A stretch of DNA of 64,000 bases, taken from the NCBI GenBank assembly GCA_002361425.1, contig DESW01000014.1, positions 9,131-73,130 on the forward strand, read 5' to 3'. Both the position numbers and the translations under genes were made by a program. This document shows positions 42,688-51,574 of this stretch, in pieces. How positions within the stretch are numbered: position 1 is the stretch's first letter; each line of letters begins with the position of its first letter. The DNA is from Candidatus Saccharibacteria bacterium UBA3304. Lineage in GTDB: Bacteria > Patescibacteriota > Saccharimonadia > Saccharimonadales > Saccharimonadaceae. The notes below the pieces were generated by a model. It was not told the origin of the DNA. It did no database searches and saw only the letters and a list, made by a program, of their open reading frames with translations.

Positions 42688-44121
42688 ATGGCAACTCTAA
42701 AAGATTTCCGCGATGAAAGAATTCGCAAACTAAATGAATTAAAAGAAGCTGGTATTGATCCATATCCAGCACACTCTAATCGCGACACCAAGATTGGTGA
42801 TATTTTGGAGCATTTTGATTCTTATAACGAAAAGGATGTTTGTGTTGCTGGTCGCATCGCAAGCATTCGTAGCTTTGGTAAACTTGCTTTCGTCGTTATC
42901 GAAGACGATTCTGGCAGGATTCAGATTTTCTTGAAGGATGACGCTGCTAAATTTACAAAGAAGCTCGATACTGGTGATTTTCTCGAAGCTGCCGGCAAAG
43001 TTGGTCAGACTAAGACCGGCGAAATCTCCGTTTTCTGCGACATGCCACGCATTCTTACGAAGGCTTTGCGCCCACTTCCAGGCCGTGATGGCTTCACTAA
43101 TAAGGAAGAGCGTCTCCGCCGCCGTTATGTCGATATGGCTGTTAATCCAGAAGTTCGCGAGCGTTTTATTCGCCGCGCAAAATTCTGGACTGCAACTCGT
43201 CAGTTCTTGAACGACCACGGCTTTGTTGAGATAAATATTCCAGTTCTCGAAACTACGACCGGTGGTGCAGATGCAAACCCATTTGTTACTCACATGGATG
43301 CACTTGATCAGGATTTCTATCTCCGCATTTCTCACGAGCTTCCACTAAAACGTTTGATTGGTGGTGGCTACGAGAAAGTTTACGATATTGGTCCACGTTT
43401 TCGTAACGAAGGTATGGATGAAGAACATCTTCCAGAACATATCGCAATGGAGTCCTACGCTGCTTACCAGGATTACGAAGAGGGCATGGATCTCTATGAA
43501 GAAATGATTAAATATGTCTGCAAAGAAACTTGGGGTACGCTCCAGTTCGAGCATGACGGCATGAAGGTTGATCTCGACTGTAAATGGCCACGCATCAGCT
43601 ATGCGGATATTCTTCGCGAGAAATTCGATGTTGATGTGTTCAATCCTGATCTTGACCAGGTCAAAGCAATCCTTCGCAAGAATGGCGTAAAATATGACGA
43701 TTCTATGGGTGCTGGTCGCTTGCTCGATTATCTTTGGAAGATTATTCGCAAGGAAAGCGCTGGCCCATTCTGGCTTATTCATGAACCAGTTGAGCTGTCT
43801 CCACTTGCTAAGAAGCATGAAGCTGACCCACGCGTCACCGAGCGCTTTCATCCAGTCATTTTCGGCACTGAGATGGGCAATGGCTATTCCGAGTTAAACG
43901 ATCCACTCGACCAGCTCGAACGCTTCGAGAAGCAGCAGGCTATGCGCGACGCTGGCGATGCTGAAGCTCAGATGCTCGATATGGACTTCGTCGAAATGCT
44001 TGAATACGGTATGCCTCCAACTTGTGGTTGGGGTAACTCCGAGCGCAACTTCTGGCTCTTCGAAGGTGTTTCTGCCCGCGAAGGTGTTCCATTCCCGCCA
44101 ATGCGCCGCGATGATAATTAA
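42688..44121 (+). CDS. lysS: Lysyl-tRNA synthetase, class II
   Basis: 477 residues. The N-terminal OB fold (VCVAGRIASIRSFGKLAFVVI) binds the anticodon. The catalytic core has motif 2 FRNEGMDEEHLPE and the Lys-specific segment NGYSELNDPLDQLERF. Motif 3, usually GLGIGIDRL, reads CGWGNSERNFWLF, keeping Gly-x-Gly and the Arg but otherwise unusual. TGG-TATAAT (42675-42680) lies seven bases before the ATG with no Shine-Dalgarno. The next gene overlaps its end by 11 bases. Confidence 0.95.
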   Translation: MATLKDFRDERIRKLNELKEAGIDPYPAHSNRDTKIGDILEHFDSYNEKDVCVAGRIASIRSFGKLAFVVIEDDSGRIQIFLKDDAAKFTKKLDTGDFLEAAGKVGQTKTGEISVFCDMPRILTKALRPLPGRDGFTNKEERLRRRYVDMAVNPEVRERFIRRAKFWTATRQFLNDHGFVEINIPVLETTTGGADANPFVTHMDALDQDFYLRISHELPLKRLIGGGYEKVYDIGPRFRNEGMDEEHLPEHIAMESYAAYQDYEEGMDLYEEMIKYVCKETWGTLQFEHDGMKVDLDCKWPRISYADILREKFDVDVFNPDLDQVKAILRKNGVKYDDSMGAGRLLDYLWKIIRKESAGPFWLIHEPVELSPLAKKHEADPRVTERFHPVIFGTEMGNGYSELNDPLDQLERFEKQQAMRDAGDAEAQMLDMDFVEMLEYGMPPTCGWGNSERNFWLFEGVSAREGVPFPPMRRDDN

Positions 44122-45820
44122 TGAGGTTCAAGAACAAGTGATTAGTAAAATACGCAACATTTTTGGAACGATATATAAACATGAAAAACTCTTCGTTCCG
44201 CTTGCGATTTTGCTATTTACGATAATTCTATCCATACCGCTACTTAGAACCGGCTATAGTGTCGGGCACGATTCAGAATATCATATCGTGTCTATCATTG
44301 GCTTGTCTGACTCTACTGACGGCAAGATTCTTACTGGCATGCAGGGTAACCTTGGTTTTGGCGAGGGCATTTTCTATCCGCAGCTTAGCCACTATATTGG
44401 CGTATTTTTCTATAGAATTATCGGTCCGTTAGGCTTTTCTGCGCTATTAGCGGCGAAGATTGCGAATATCTTCATGCTGTTCTGCTCTGGTCTAGCGATG
44501 TATATATTTTTGCGCGCTATTCTAGGCGAGAAGGCCAAGTGGCGCAATATGCTTGCGACCTATCTATATATGGGTGCAACTTACCATATATCATGTATTC
44601 TGATTCGCGATGCGATGGCTGAGACCGCGCTTTATATTTTCATTCCAATAGTTGCTCTCAGTATCTTCTATCTCGTGAAGAGCAATTATAAGAAGTTTCT
44701 TCTCGCATTCGTAATTGGCGTTGTCGGCTGTATGAATTCTCACCTAGTGCTCACTGTTTGGCTAGCAATGCTTTGTTTCGTATTTGCAATCTACAAGCGC
44801 AAAGAAATTTTTACCAAGAAGAATGTTTTATATGTCTTGCTCGGCAGCGCAATAGTATTGTTAATTACGCTTTCGTTCTGGGGGTACATGCTGATTTGTA
44901 AGGGCGCCTGCGACTATTACGTATTTAGCGACAAGATGGTCACGAATGGTTTTGGTCGCGCACATGTAGAGCTGAAGTTCCTACTGCAACCGATGGATAG
45001 TATTAGTAGCATTCGCTTCTGCTTGGATATTGTAGCTTTAGTTTTCTGTACTTATATGGCATTCTTTACGAAGAAAATTAATGAAAAATATCGCGGCATT
45101 GTTAGATTTAACTTGATTTTAATTGCAGCTCTAATGGTATTAGTTTGCGGTATAATACCGATTCAGGTTTGGCCGAGACTATTTAGTACGATTCAGTTTG
45201 CTTGGAGACTGGTAACCTTCATGGTGTTCTTGTTGGCATTTTCGTTAGCGATTTGTCTGTCCTACGTACCGAAGAATCATGTTCCGGTGCTAAGTGCAGT
45301 CATTATTGCTTCTGTTCTCGTGAATGCCTTTTCAGTAAACGGATATGTAAAACTTGTCGACACCGTCAATCAGCTAAATCGTACAAACCCGGACTATTTG
45401 CCAATGGCTATGCTTAACGATTATCGTGAAGGCAGAGGTTACGTTGTTGATACGGAGCGCATTGTTTTGAAGCCAGAATTCGGAAAAGCTGAAATTAGAA
45501 ATATGGTTGATAATGCTGCGAACTTAGACTTCGATATAGAGACAGAATCTAAGACCAAGGTCTCATTGCCGCGTACATACTATTGGGGCTATGAAGCGAC
45601 TATAGAATATGCAAGCGGGGAAGTTGAAACGGTTGACGCGAAGTGTGATGAGCATGGTTATGTGATGCTTAAAATTAATGGAACGGCCCACGTCAAGCTG
45701 CGCTATACTGGCAGGGCAGTGTTGCCGCTCATGCGCATTATTAGCGTCGTGTCAGTAACCAGTTTCGCCGGTACTTATGTCGTGATGTATCTTTGCGATC
45801 GAAAAAAGAGCCAAAAATAA
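44111..45820 (+). CDS. Large polytopic membrane protein, GT-C-like architecture
   Basis: 569 residues from ATG 44111. About eleven hydrophobic segments lie between 28 and 420, and a soluble extracytoplasmic beta-rich domain (about 425-535) and a last membrane segment follow. The first outside loop carries GHDSEYH, an acidic/His motif in the place where GT-C glycosyltransferases keep their catalytic Asp. That suggests a lipid-linked sugar transferase, but it is inference. Codon use (more ATA, TTA, AGA) differs from the flanking housekeeping genes, possibly just low expression. It starts inside the lysS end, so it is translated from the same mRNA. Confidence 0.7.
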   Translation: MIINEVQEQVISKIRNIFGTIYKHEKLFVPLAILLFTIILSIPLLRTGYSVGHDSEYHIVSIIGLSDSTDGKILTGMQGNLGFGEGIFYPQLSHYIGVFFYRIIGPLGFSALLAAKIANIFMLFCSGLAMYIFLRAILGEKAKWRNMLATYLYMGATYHISCILIRDAMAETALYIFIPIVALSIFYLVKSNYKKFLLAFVIGVVGCMNSHLVLTVWLAMLCFVFAIYKRKEIFTKKNVLYVLLGSAIVLLITLSFWGYMLICKGACDYYVFSDKMVTNGFGRAHVELKFLLQPMDSISSIRFCLDIVALVFCTYMAFFTKKINEKYRGIVRFNLILIAALMVLVCGIIPIQVWPRLFSTIQFAWRLVTFMVFLLAFSLAICLSYVPKNHVPVLSAVIIASVLVNAFSVNGYVKLVDTVNQLNRTNPDYLPMAMLNDYREGRGYVVDTERIVLKPEFGKAEIRNMVDNAANLDFDIETESKTKVSLPRTYYWGYEATIEYASGEVETVDAKCDEHGYVMLKINGTAHVKLRYTGRAVLPLMRIISVVSVTSFAGTYVVMYLCDRKKSQK

Positions 45821-45866
45821 AATACTTATGCTTCCATGCTCGCCTACTGGGTGCTAAATTAGGCGC

Positions 45867-46730
45867 ATGAATTATATAAAAACTACTATTAATCATCCTT
45901 TTCTAGAAATCCTTGAATGCTGCGGCGAGAATACTGAAGTAAATCAGCCTGTAAAATGACTCTGGTATCAGGGTGAGTTGCCGCTGAATCGCCCACCCGT
46001 CGTGGCGATTATTGGTGCGCGACGCTGTACGAAATATGGCGAGGATATTGCTTATCATGCGGCATATGAATTGGCTCAACATGGCGTCGTAATAGTTAGC
46101 GGCATGGCATATGGCATCGACGCTTGTGCGCATCGCGGCTGTCTAGATGCGGGCGGCACGACGATTGCGGTGCTTGGCACGGCAATCGATAATCTCTACC
46201 CGCGCAGTAATTTCGGACTCGCCCAACGTATATTGGAGAAAGGCGCGATAATCTCTGAATATGGGCCTGGAATCGAAACGCGTGCCTACTACTTTCAGAT
46301 CCGCAATCGTATCGTATCCGGCTTGGCTGACGCGGTGCTAATTGTTGAGGCGGCCCTCAACTCTGGTACTTTTGGCACTTATGATTTCGCGCTCAAGCAG
46401 GGAAAAGATATCTTTGCGGTCCCGGCGGATATTACGCGGCCAATGTCGGCCGGAACGAACCAGATGCTGCGTGAAGCGGCTAATCCATATATTGACGTAT
46501 CGGATATTCTGATTCGTTTTAGTATGAATAAACAAAAAGTTGAGCGCGACCTGTCGGGCTTAAATGAGATCGAACGGGAAGTTTATCGACTAATTGAAGA
46601 CGGAATCGGAAACGCAGATGAGATTGTGCTGCGACTGAATCTAACGGCAGTTGAATTTAATTGTGCCATTACGACGCTCGAGCTCGGCGGATATGTGGTG
46701 CGACTAGGCGAAGCTTGGGTTTCTCGATAA
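45867..46730 (+). pseudogene. dprA: DNA processing protein DprA interrupted by an in-frame UGA
   Basis: DprA loads RecA on incoming single-stranded DNA in natural transformation. The Rossmann-like core is intact: VVAIIGARRCTKYGEDIA, SGMAYGIDACAHRGCLDAGG, AVLGTAIDNLYP and the C-terminal winged helix. Reading back in frame, ATG 45867 gives 30 residues (ending QPVK), then TGA at 45957-45959, then LWYQGELPLNRPP, which continues smoothly into the core. TGC-TAAATT (45855-45860) lies exactly six bases before this ATG, so it is the natural start. Either a C-to-T or A-to-T nonsense change has occurred, or the UGA (context AAA UGA CUC) is read through, or a downstream TTG (45978) is used. Confidence 0.75.
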
Positions 46731-46754
46731 TGCTTATGCTATAATATAAGTATT

Positions 46755-47666
46755 ATGGCAAACAAAGTAATGATTGTCGGCACTGGTAACGTCGGTATGA
46801 GCTATGGCTACGCACTCGTTCATCAGCGTACTGACGTAAACGAATTAGTATTAGTAGACATTAATACCGAAGATGCCGAGGGCGAGGCAATCGATTTGCG
46901 TGACTGTCTTGCAGTCGCACCAAGCTATCTCAAGATTTCCGCTGGTAGCTATGCCGACGCGCATGACTGCGATATCGTCGTTATTACGGCAGGTATCCCG
47001 CAGAAACCAGGCGAATCTCGCATGGATCTTCTAAAGAAAAATGCAGCCATCTTCAAAGATATGGTTGGTCAAATTATGGCATCTGGCTTCGATGGTATTT
47101 TCCTCGTCGTCAGTAACCCAATGGATGTGCTTACTTATCTTACTTGGCGCTATTCTGGCTTACCTCCAGAAAGAGTTATCGGTTCCGGTACCGTACTTGA
47201 TACTGCACGCTTGCGCTACCGCTTGTCTCAGCGCCTACATATTCATCCGAAGAACATTCACGCTTATCAAGTTGGCGAGCACGGCGATACTGAGTTTGCT
47301 CTCTGGAGCTGCGCTACTGCCGGCGGCCAGCCAATCATGGATCTCGTCAATGGTGATGATCGTACTGAAATTGAAGACTATGCTCGTAAAGAAGCCTATA
47401 CGATTATCGAGAAGAAGGGCGCAACTTATTACGGCATCGGCTCCTGCTTGGCGATGATTACTAACTGTATTCTCGGCGACGAGAACCGTATTCTCACGAT
47501 TAGCAACTATGATGAGTTGAGCGACACTTATAATGGCTACCCAGCAGTGTTGGGCCGCAATGGCGTTGTTCGCCGTCTAGGTTTGCAGATTTCTGCCGAT
47601 GAGCAGATTCGCCTTAATGGCAGTATTCGCGCACTTCGCGCCGCCATCGATGAGGTGACAGAGTAG
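46755..47666 (+). CDS. ldh: L-lactate dehydrogenase
   Basis: 303 residues. NAD-binding GTGNVGMSYGYAL is at the N-terminus. TAGIPQKPGESR has the Gln that selects pyruvate over oxaloacetate (malate dehydrogenases have Arg there). SNPMDVLTY, GSGTVLDTARLRYRLS and the catalytic His in GEHGDTEFALWS follow. It regenerates NAD by reducing pyruvate, consistent with fermentative energy metabolism together with gpmI. TGC-TATAAT (46740-46745) lies nine bases before the ATG, without a Shine-Dalgarno. Confidence 0.95.
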   Translation: MANKVMIVGTGNVGMSYGYALVHQRTDVNELVLVDINTEDAEGEAIDLRDCLAVAPSYLKISAGSYADAHDCDIVVITAGIPQKPGESRMDLLKKNAAIFKDMVGQIMASGFDGIFLVVSNPMDVLTYLTWRYSGLPPERVIGSGTVLDTARLRYRLSQRLHIHPKNIHAYQVGEHGDTEFALWSCATAGGQPIMDLVNGDDRTEIEDYARKEAYTIIEKKGATYYGIGSCLAMITNCILGDENRILTISNYDELSDTYNGYPAVLGRNGVVRRLGLQISADEQIRLNGSIRALRAAIDEVTE

Positions 47667-47671
47667 GTCTA

Positions 47672-47700
47672 TTGACTTTTTGCTAAATCTGTGCTATAGT
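47672..47700 (+). promoter_or_regulatory. Promoter after ldh driving a very short transcript
   Basis: TTGACT (47672-47677), 17-base spacer ending TGTGC, TATAGT (47695-47700). It is followed within 50 bases by a terminator-like hairpin. Confidence 0.75.
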
Positions 47701-47727
47701 AGAAATATATACATTACTTACAAGGAT

Positions 47728-47756
47728 AGCCGTTCGGTAGGGGAACGGTTATTTTT
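47728..47756 (+). terminator. Terminator-like hairpin between ldh and the PIN-TRAM gene
   Basis: AGCCGTTC (47728-47735) and GAACGGTT (47743-47750) pair around GGTAGGG, followed by ATTTTT. It may end ldh transcripts and would end the transcript from the 47672 promoter after about 50 bases. No ORF or known RNA is seen in that stretch. Confidence 0.75.
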
Positions 47757-47797
47757 GTGGATTTGCTAAAACACTAAAAACATTATAAAATATAGAA

Positions 47798-48574
47798 ATG
47801 GAATTATTTATTATTATTTTACTTTCGGCAATTTTCGCCGAAACGAGTGCACTTACGGTCCGTGAATTTGCTCGTAAGTGCGCTCCAACGAAGAATGCAC
47901 GTCGCAAACTCTTCGTCGATACATCAACTTTAATGGACGGCCGCATCCTCTCAGTTGCAAAGGCTGGCTTTCTCGGTGATGAGGTTCTTATTCCTCGTTC
48001 TGTCATTCGCGAACTTCAGCTTTTGGCTGATGGCAGCGATAGCGAAAAGCGTGCCCGTGCTCGCTTTGGTCTCGATGTAGCTAATGAGCTTGAGCGCGTA
48101 GAATTAGCTAGTGTCGAGATCTTTCAGGATGAAGGTGAACGCGTCAAAGTTGACGAGCGCCTTCTCGCTCTTGCCAAGGAATATCATGGCGTAATTCTTA
48201 CGAATGACTTTAATCTCGCAAAGGTTGCCGCTACTGAAAAAATCGATGCGATCAACATTAATGAGCTCGCTCAGGGCCTGCGCAGTGAATATCTCCCGGG
48301 CGATAAGCTTAGTGTAAAGATTGTTTCCGCAGGCGCTAATCCACGCCAAGGCGTTGCGCATTTAGCGGACGGCACTATGGTTGTTGTTGATGATGCGGAA
48401 CGTTATGCTGGTAAGAATCAGATGGTAGAGATTGAGTTTGTTCGCTATCTTCAGACCGCTGCCGGCAAGATGATGTTTGCTAAACTTGCCGAACCAAAAC
48501 GCGCGAAGAAAGAACATAATACGCCAAAGAAAACTACCGGTCGCAATCGCCGTAATAGCGTTAAGGGTAAATAA
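47798..48574 (+). CDS. PIN-TRAM domain protein (YacL-like)
   Basis: 258 residues. One N-terminal hydrophobic segment is followed by a PIN nuclease domain with its acidic residues visible: LFVDTSTLMDGRI near residue 39-51, a central Glu in SVIRELQLLADG, and GVILTNDFNLAKVA. A TRAM domain (GEYLPGDK to GTMVVVDDAERYAG) and a basic tail follow. It resembles YacL, but with fewer membrane segments. It probably acts on RNA. TAAAAT (47786-47791) lies six bases before the ATG, so translation is probably leaderless. Confidence 0.88.
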   Translation: MELFIIILLSAIFAETSALTVREFARKCAPTKNARRKLFVDTSTLMDGRILSVAKAGFLGDEVLIPRSVIRELQLLADGSDSEKRARARFGLDVANELERVELASVEIFQDEGERVKVDERLLALAKEYHGVILTNDFNLAKVAATEKIDAININELAQGLRSEYLPGDKLSVKIVSAGANPRQGVAHLADGTMVVVDDAERYAGKNQMVEIEFVRYLQTAAGKMMFAKLAEPKRAKKEHNTPKKTTGRNRRNSVKGK

Positions 48575-48604
48575 AAAATCCCCCGTCAATGCGGGGGATT
48601 TTTG
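48573..48604. terminator. Bidirectional terminator between the PIN-TRAM gene and PBP1A
   Basis: AATCCCCCG and CGGGGGATT pair around a short loop, with A's before and T's after. Confidence 0.93.
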
Positions 48605-48611
48605 ATGAAGA

Positions 48612-51347
48612 CTATTTTTTGCTCCAGTTTGCCGTTACGGAGTAACCGGCTGTATCGGTTACGCGTACCGAAGCACTGGTTGGCTCTTCGGAAGTATCAT
48701 AAGTGACTGTGCCACTTGCGCTAATCTCGCCGCTCTTGGCAGCAGTACCGTTGACGCTAATAGTGTAACTCTGGAGGTAATAACGACCATATGAAATACT
48801 TGCCGTTACTGTCCAGGTCCCATTTCCGTTATTCTTTACGTCGATGCTTGCATGCGGTTTTGCGTCGCTACAACTATGGACGTCATCTTCGTTTTCGGTA
48901 TCATAACCGCCAGCGTAGTAAGTCTCTTTCTTAGTCATTGGATCGATAATTTTCGAAACCGTGACATCGATACGAGTTTCAGCTGGGGTACAGTCGGTAG
49001 CTTTCTTCTTGGAAATACTATCGAAAGTCATCGTTTCGTTAGTGATACCGGAAGATTTGGTCTTGTTGTACCAGCTTGGCCAGATATCGTTCTTGCCATT
49101 AACGCTCATGTGCTGCATGCCGCTAGGTTCGTTAATCTTCATGCCTGCATGCCACTTGCCGTCTGGGCCATAAACCTCGGTATGGACACGGTCGATGTAG
49201 TTTGCGCTAATCTTGAAACAGACATCGTGGTTGCCGTTACTGAGTGCGCGACCGTCATGGTTGCCGTTCCAAATTGCCGTAGCAAGAACTGGAGAATAAG
49301 AGAGTAGCCAGGAATCCTTTGCCTTGCTTGCGCCATTATCGGTAGTACCAGTCTTTGCTGCGTACCAAGTCTTATTAGAGGTCCAGCCGAAACCGGACTG
49401 CGATGCGAGGCTACCGAAAGTGAAGCGACGAGCGGGGACGTCGGAGAGGATACTGGTGACCATGTAGGCGACCTGTTCGTCGACTACGCGTGTGCCCGCA
49501 GAATCAGCCCAAGATTCAATTACGTCGCCGGTTGCGTTCTTAACTTCAAGGACATAAGCCAAATCTTTGTAAACGCCGCCACGTGCTAGGGAGGCATATG
49601 CGTTTGCGTGCTCAACTGGACGGACGCCACAACCACCACCGATACCCATGGAGAGACCAGCGGTTTCGCCGTTTGCACAGTAAGAGACGTCGCCGAGCTT
49701 ATGCGCGATATCAAGGCTATTCTCGATACCATTAATATATAGTGCCTTAACTGCAGGAATGTTTAGAGAGCCCGCAAGCGCTTGACGAATAGTAGTATCG
49801 CCATAGAAACGACCGGACGCGTTGCGCAATTTACAACGACCGACGTTACCGGAACAATAGAGTCTATCGATGTTTTCGTCGCGTAGAATCGTGCCAGGCG
49901 CATAGTTGATGCCGTCGCGCTGAATGAAGAGTGGCGCGTAATCAAGAATAGGCTTAATGGAGGAGGCTGGCTCAAGGAGAGAAGTTGCAGCGTTTACCTG
50001 ACCATAGCCGGCCTTGTTCCAGTCGTAGCTGCCGACCATTGCGATAACCTGGCTAGTCTCAACATCGACGGAAACCAAAGTTGCGTTATCGGATCTGTTC
50101 TTGTAGAAGATAGTCGAACCTTGATAAACTGCATCTTCGGCAATCTTCTGTGCGCGATAATCGAGCGTGGTTTTAATCGTGAAGCCGCCTTCGCGCATGG
50201 TCTTGATACCATACTTAGCTTCGAGCTGAGACTTAACTTCAAGTACGAACCAAGGAGCTTTAATGCCAACATACTGGTCAGCTTCTGGCTTAATCTTTGC
50301 AATAATATCGACCGCCTTTGCTTCTTTCATCTGCTCCTCGGTAATATAGCCCATATCCTTCATTGCGTTAAGGACATAGTCTTTACGGTTAAGGAGATCT
50401 TTATGATAGGTCGTATTGTATGGATTGAAACGACCTGGGTTGTTTGGAATTGCTGCGAGTAATGCAGATTCAGCGAGATCCAAATCCTTGGCGCTCTTAC
50501 CGAAGTAAGTCTGAGCTGCGGACTCTACGCCATTACGACGACCACCATATGGTGACTCGTTGAGGTAAAGCGTAATAATCTGCTCCTTGTCGTACATCTT
50601 CTCGACTTCGATTGCGAGAATGGCTTCCTTAATCTTGCGTGGAATACCGCTGATGCCGCGGTCCTGTGCTTCTTCGGAGAAGTAGACCTGCTTAATGAGC
50701 TGCTGGGTCAGAGTAGAACCACCCTGGACCTGCTTGCCGGAAAGCGTACTGAATGCTGCGCGAACGAGAGCGCCGAAATCAATACCGATGTGGTTATAGA
50801 AGTTTCTATCCTCAGCTGCGACAGTTGCTTGGCGCATGTAGGTAGAGATGTCGCCGCCATCAACAACGAGACGATAGTCGCCGCTACCTTTATCTTCCCA
50901 AAGCACTTCGCCGTTACGGTCGAGATAGACGTTAACAGTATCCTGGACGCGGTTTGCAAGTTCTTCTGGATCAATCTCGGACAAATCTTTCTTGAAGTAA
51001 AGGAAGAGACCGCCAATTGCAATAATAACAATTAGGATGAAAGCAACAAAAATCTTCAAAAGGCGAATCTGGTTTTCCTTCGAGAACCACCATTTAAAGA
51101 AGCGGTCCGGACGAAGTCTAGCCAAGAAACGCAAAAAAGGATTCTTAGGTAGCTTTGCTAGTTCCTCAGCTTTTTTACGTGCACGCTGATCTTGTTTTAC
51201 GCGGCGCTTATAAGCGAGGTTTGAATACAAACTCATGCCATTCTTTTTGGAAGAATGCGACTTCTGGGCTTCTTTATCGGCCTTCTTCACACTCTTTTTC
51301 TTTTCAATGGCTTTCTTGATATTATTCGCAGTTTTCTTAATTGCCAT
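48612..51347 (-). CDS. Class A penicillin-binding protein (transglycosylase-transpeptidase)
   Basis: 911 residues. A long basic cytoplasmic tail (about 80 residues) and one membrane anchor near 90-112 are followed by the GT51 glycosyltransferase (TVAAEDRNFYNHIGID with the catalytic Glu; GGSTLTQQLIKQ), then the transpeptidase with SSIKP (active Ser-x-x-Lys), GSLN and KTGTT. The C-terminus adds a Thr/Ser-rich, Ig-like beta region of about 130 residues. It polymerises and cross-links peptidoglycan, so this organism builds its own wall. Transcription starts divergently from leuS, with repeat copy B between the two. Confidence 0.95.
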   Translation of the reverse strand: MAIKKTANNIKKAIEKKKSVKKADKEAQKSHSSKKNGMSLYSNLAYKRRVKQDQRARKKAEELAKLPKNPFLRFLARLRPDRFFKWWFSKENQIRLLKIFVAFILIVIIAIGGLFLYFKKDLSEIDPEELANRVQDTVNVYLDRNGEVLWEDKGSGDYRLVVDGGDISTYMRQATVAAEDRNFYNHIGIDFGALVRAAFSTLSGKQVQGGSTLTQQLIKQVYFSEEAQDRGISGIPRKIKEAILAIEVEKMYDKEQIITLYLNESPYGGRRNGVESAAQTYFGKSAKDLDLAESALLAAIPNNPGRFNPYNTTYHKDLLNRKDYVLNAMKDMGYITEEQMKEAKAVDIIAKIKPEADQYVGIKAPWFVLEVKSQLEAKYGIKTMREGGFTIKTTLDYRAQKIAEDAVYQGSTIFYKNRSDNATLVSVDVETSQVIAMVGSYDWNKAGYGQVNAATSLLEPASSIKPILDYAPLFIQRDGINYAPGTILRDENIDRLYCSGNVGRCKLRNASGRFYGDTTIRQALAGSLNIPAVKALYINGIENSLDIAHKLGDVSYCANGETAGLSMGIGGGCGVRPVEHANAYASLARGGVYKDLAYVLEVKNATGDVIESWADSAGTRVVDEQVAYMVTSILSDVPARRFTFGSLASQSGFGWTSNKTWYAAKTGTTDNGASKAKDSWLLSYSPVLATAIWNGNHDGRALSNGNHDVCFKISANYIDRVHTEVYGPDGKWHAGMKINEPSGMQHMSVNGKNDIWPSWYNKTKSSGITNETMTFDSISKKKATDCTPAETRIDVTVSKIIDPMTKKETYYAGGYDTENEDDVHSCSDAKPHASIDVKNNGNGTWTVTASISYGRYYLQSYTISVNGTAAKSGEISASGTVTYDTSEEPTSASVRVTDTAGYSVTANWSKK

Positions 51348-51427
51348 AATTACATCTATTATACACTACCAAGCTTAATTCGTCAGAAAAATAACCATAA
51401 GCACTTCAATACATCGTGCAATAAAAG

Positions 51428-51550
51428 CCCTTCAAGTTAGGGCGCTATTCGGAGGCTCTACGGAGGCGACGGCCGAGTAGAAGCAGTGTCCGCCCGTAAC
51501 GACGGGCCGGACGACTGATGTGCCTCTGAAAAGTGCCCTGACGAGAAGGG
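51428..51550 (+). repeat. Structured intergenic repeat, copy B
   Basis: CCCTTC (51428-51433) pairs with GAAGGG (51545-51550), GTTAGGGC with GCCCTGAC (one wobble) and CGGAGGC with GCCTCTG (one wobble). Then CAGT/ACTG, GTCC/GGAC and the core CCCGTAACGACGGG follow. The segment GACGGCCGAG lies unpaired on the 5' side as in copies A and C. It is between two divergent genes, so it is not a terminator of either. Confidence 0.85.
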
Positions 51551-51574
51551 TATTTTATTGTATAATTATTAATT

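Noticed and set aside
45867..46730. UGA read as glycine (genetic code 25) to explain the dprA stop
   Set aside because: Several intact genes in the window end cleanly in TGA (14837-14839, 18941-18943, 23478-23480, 5244-5246), and no other real gene has an internal TGA.
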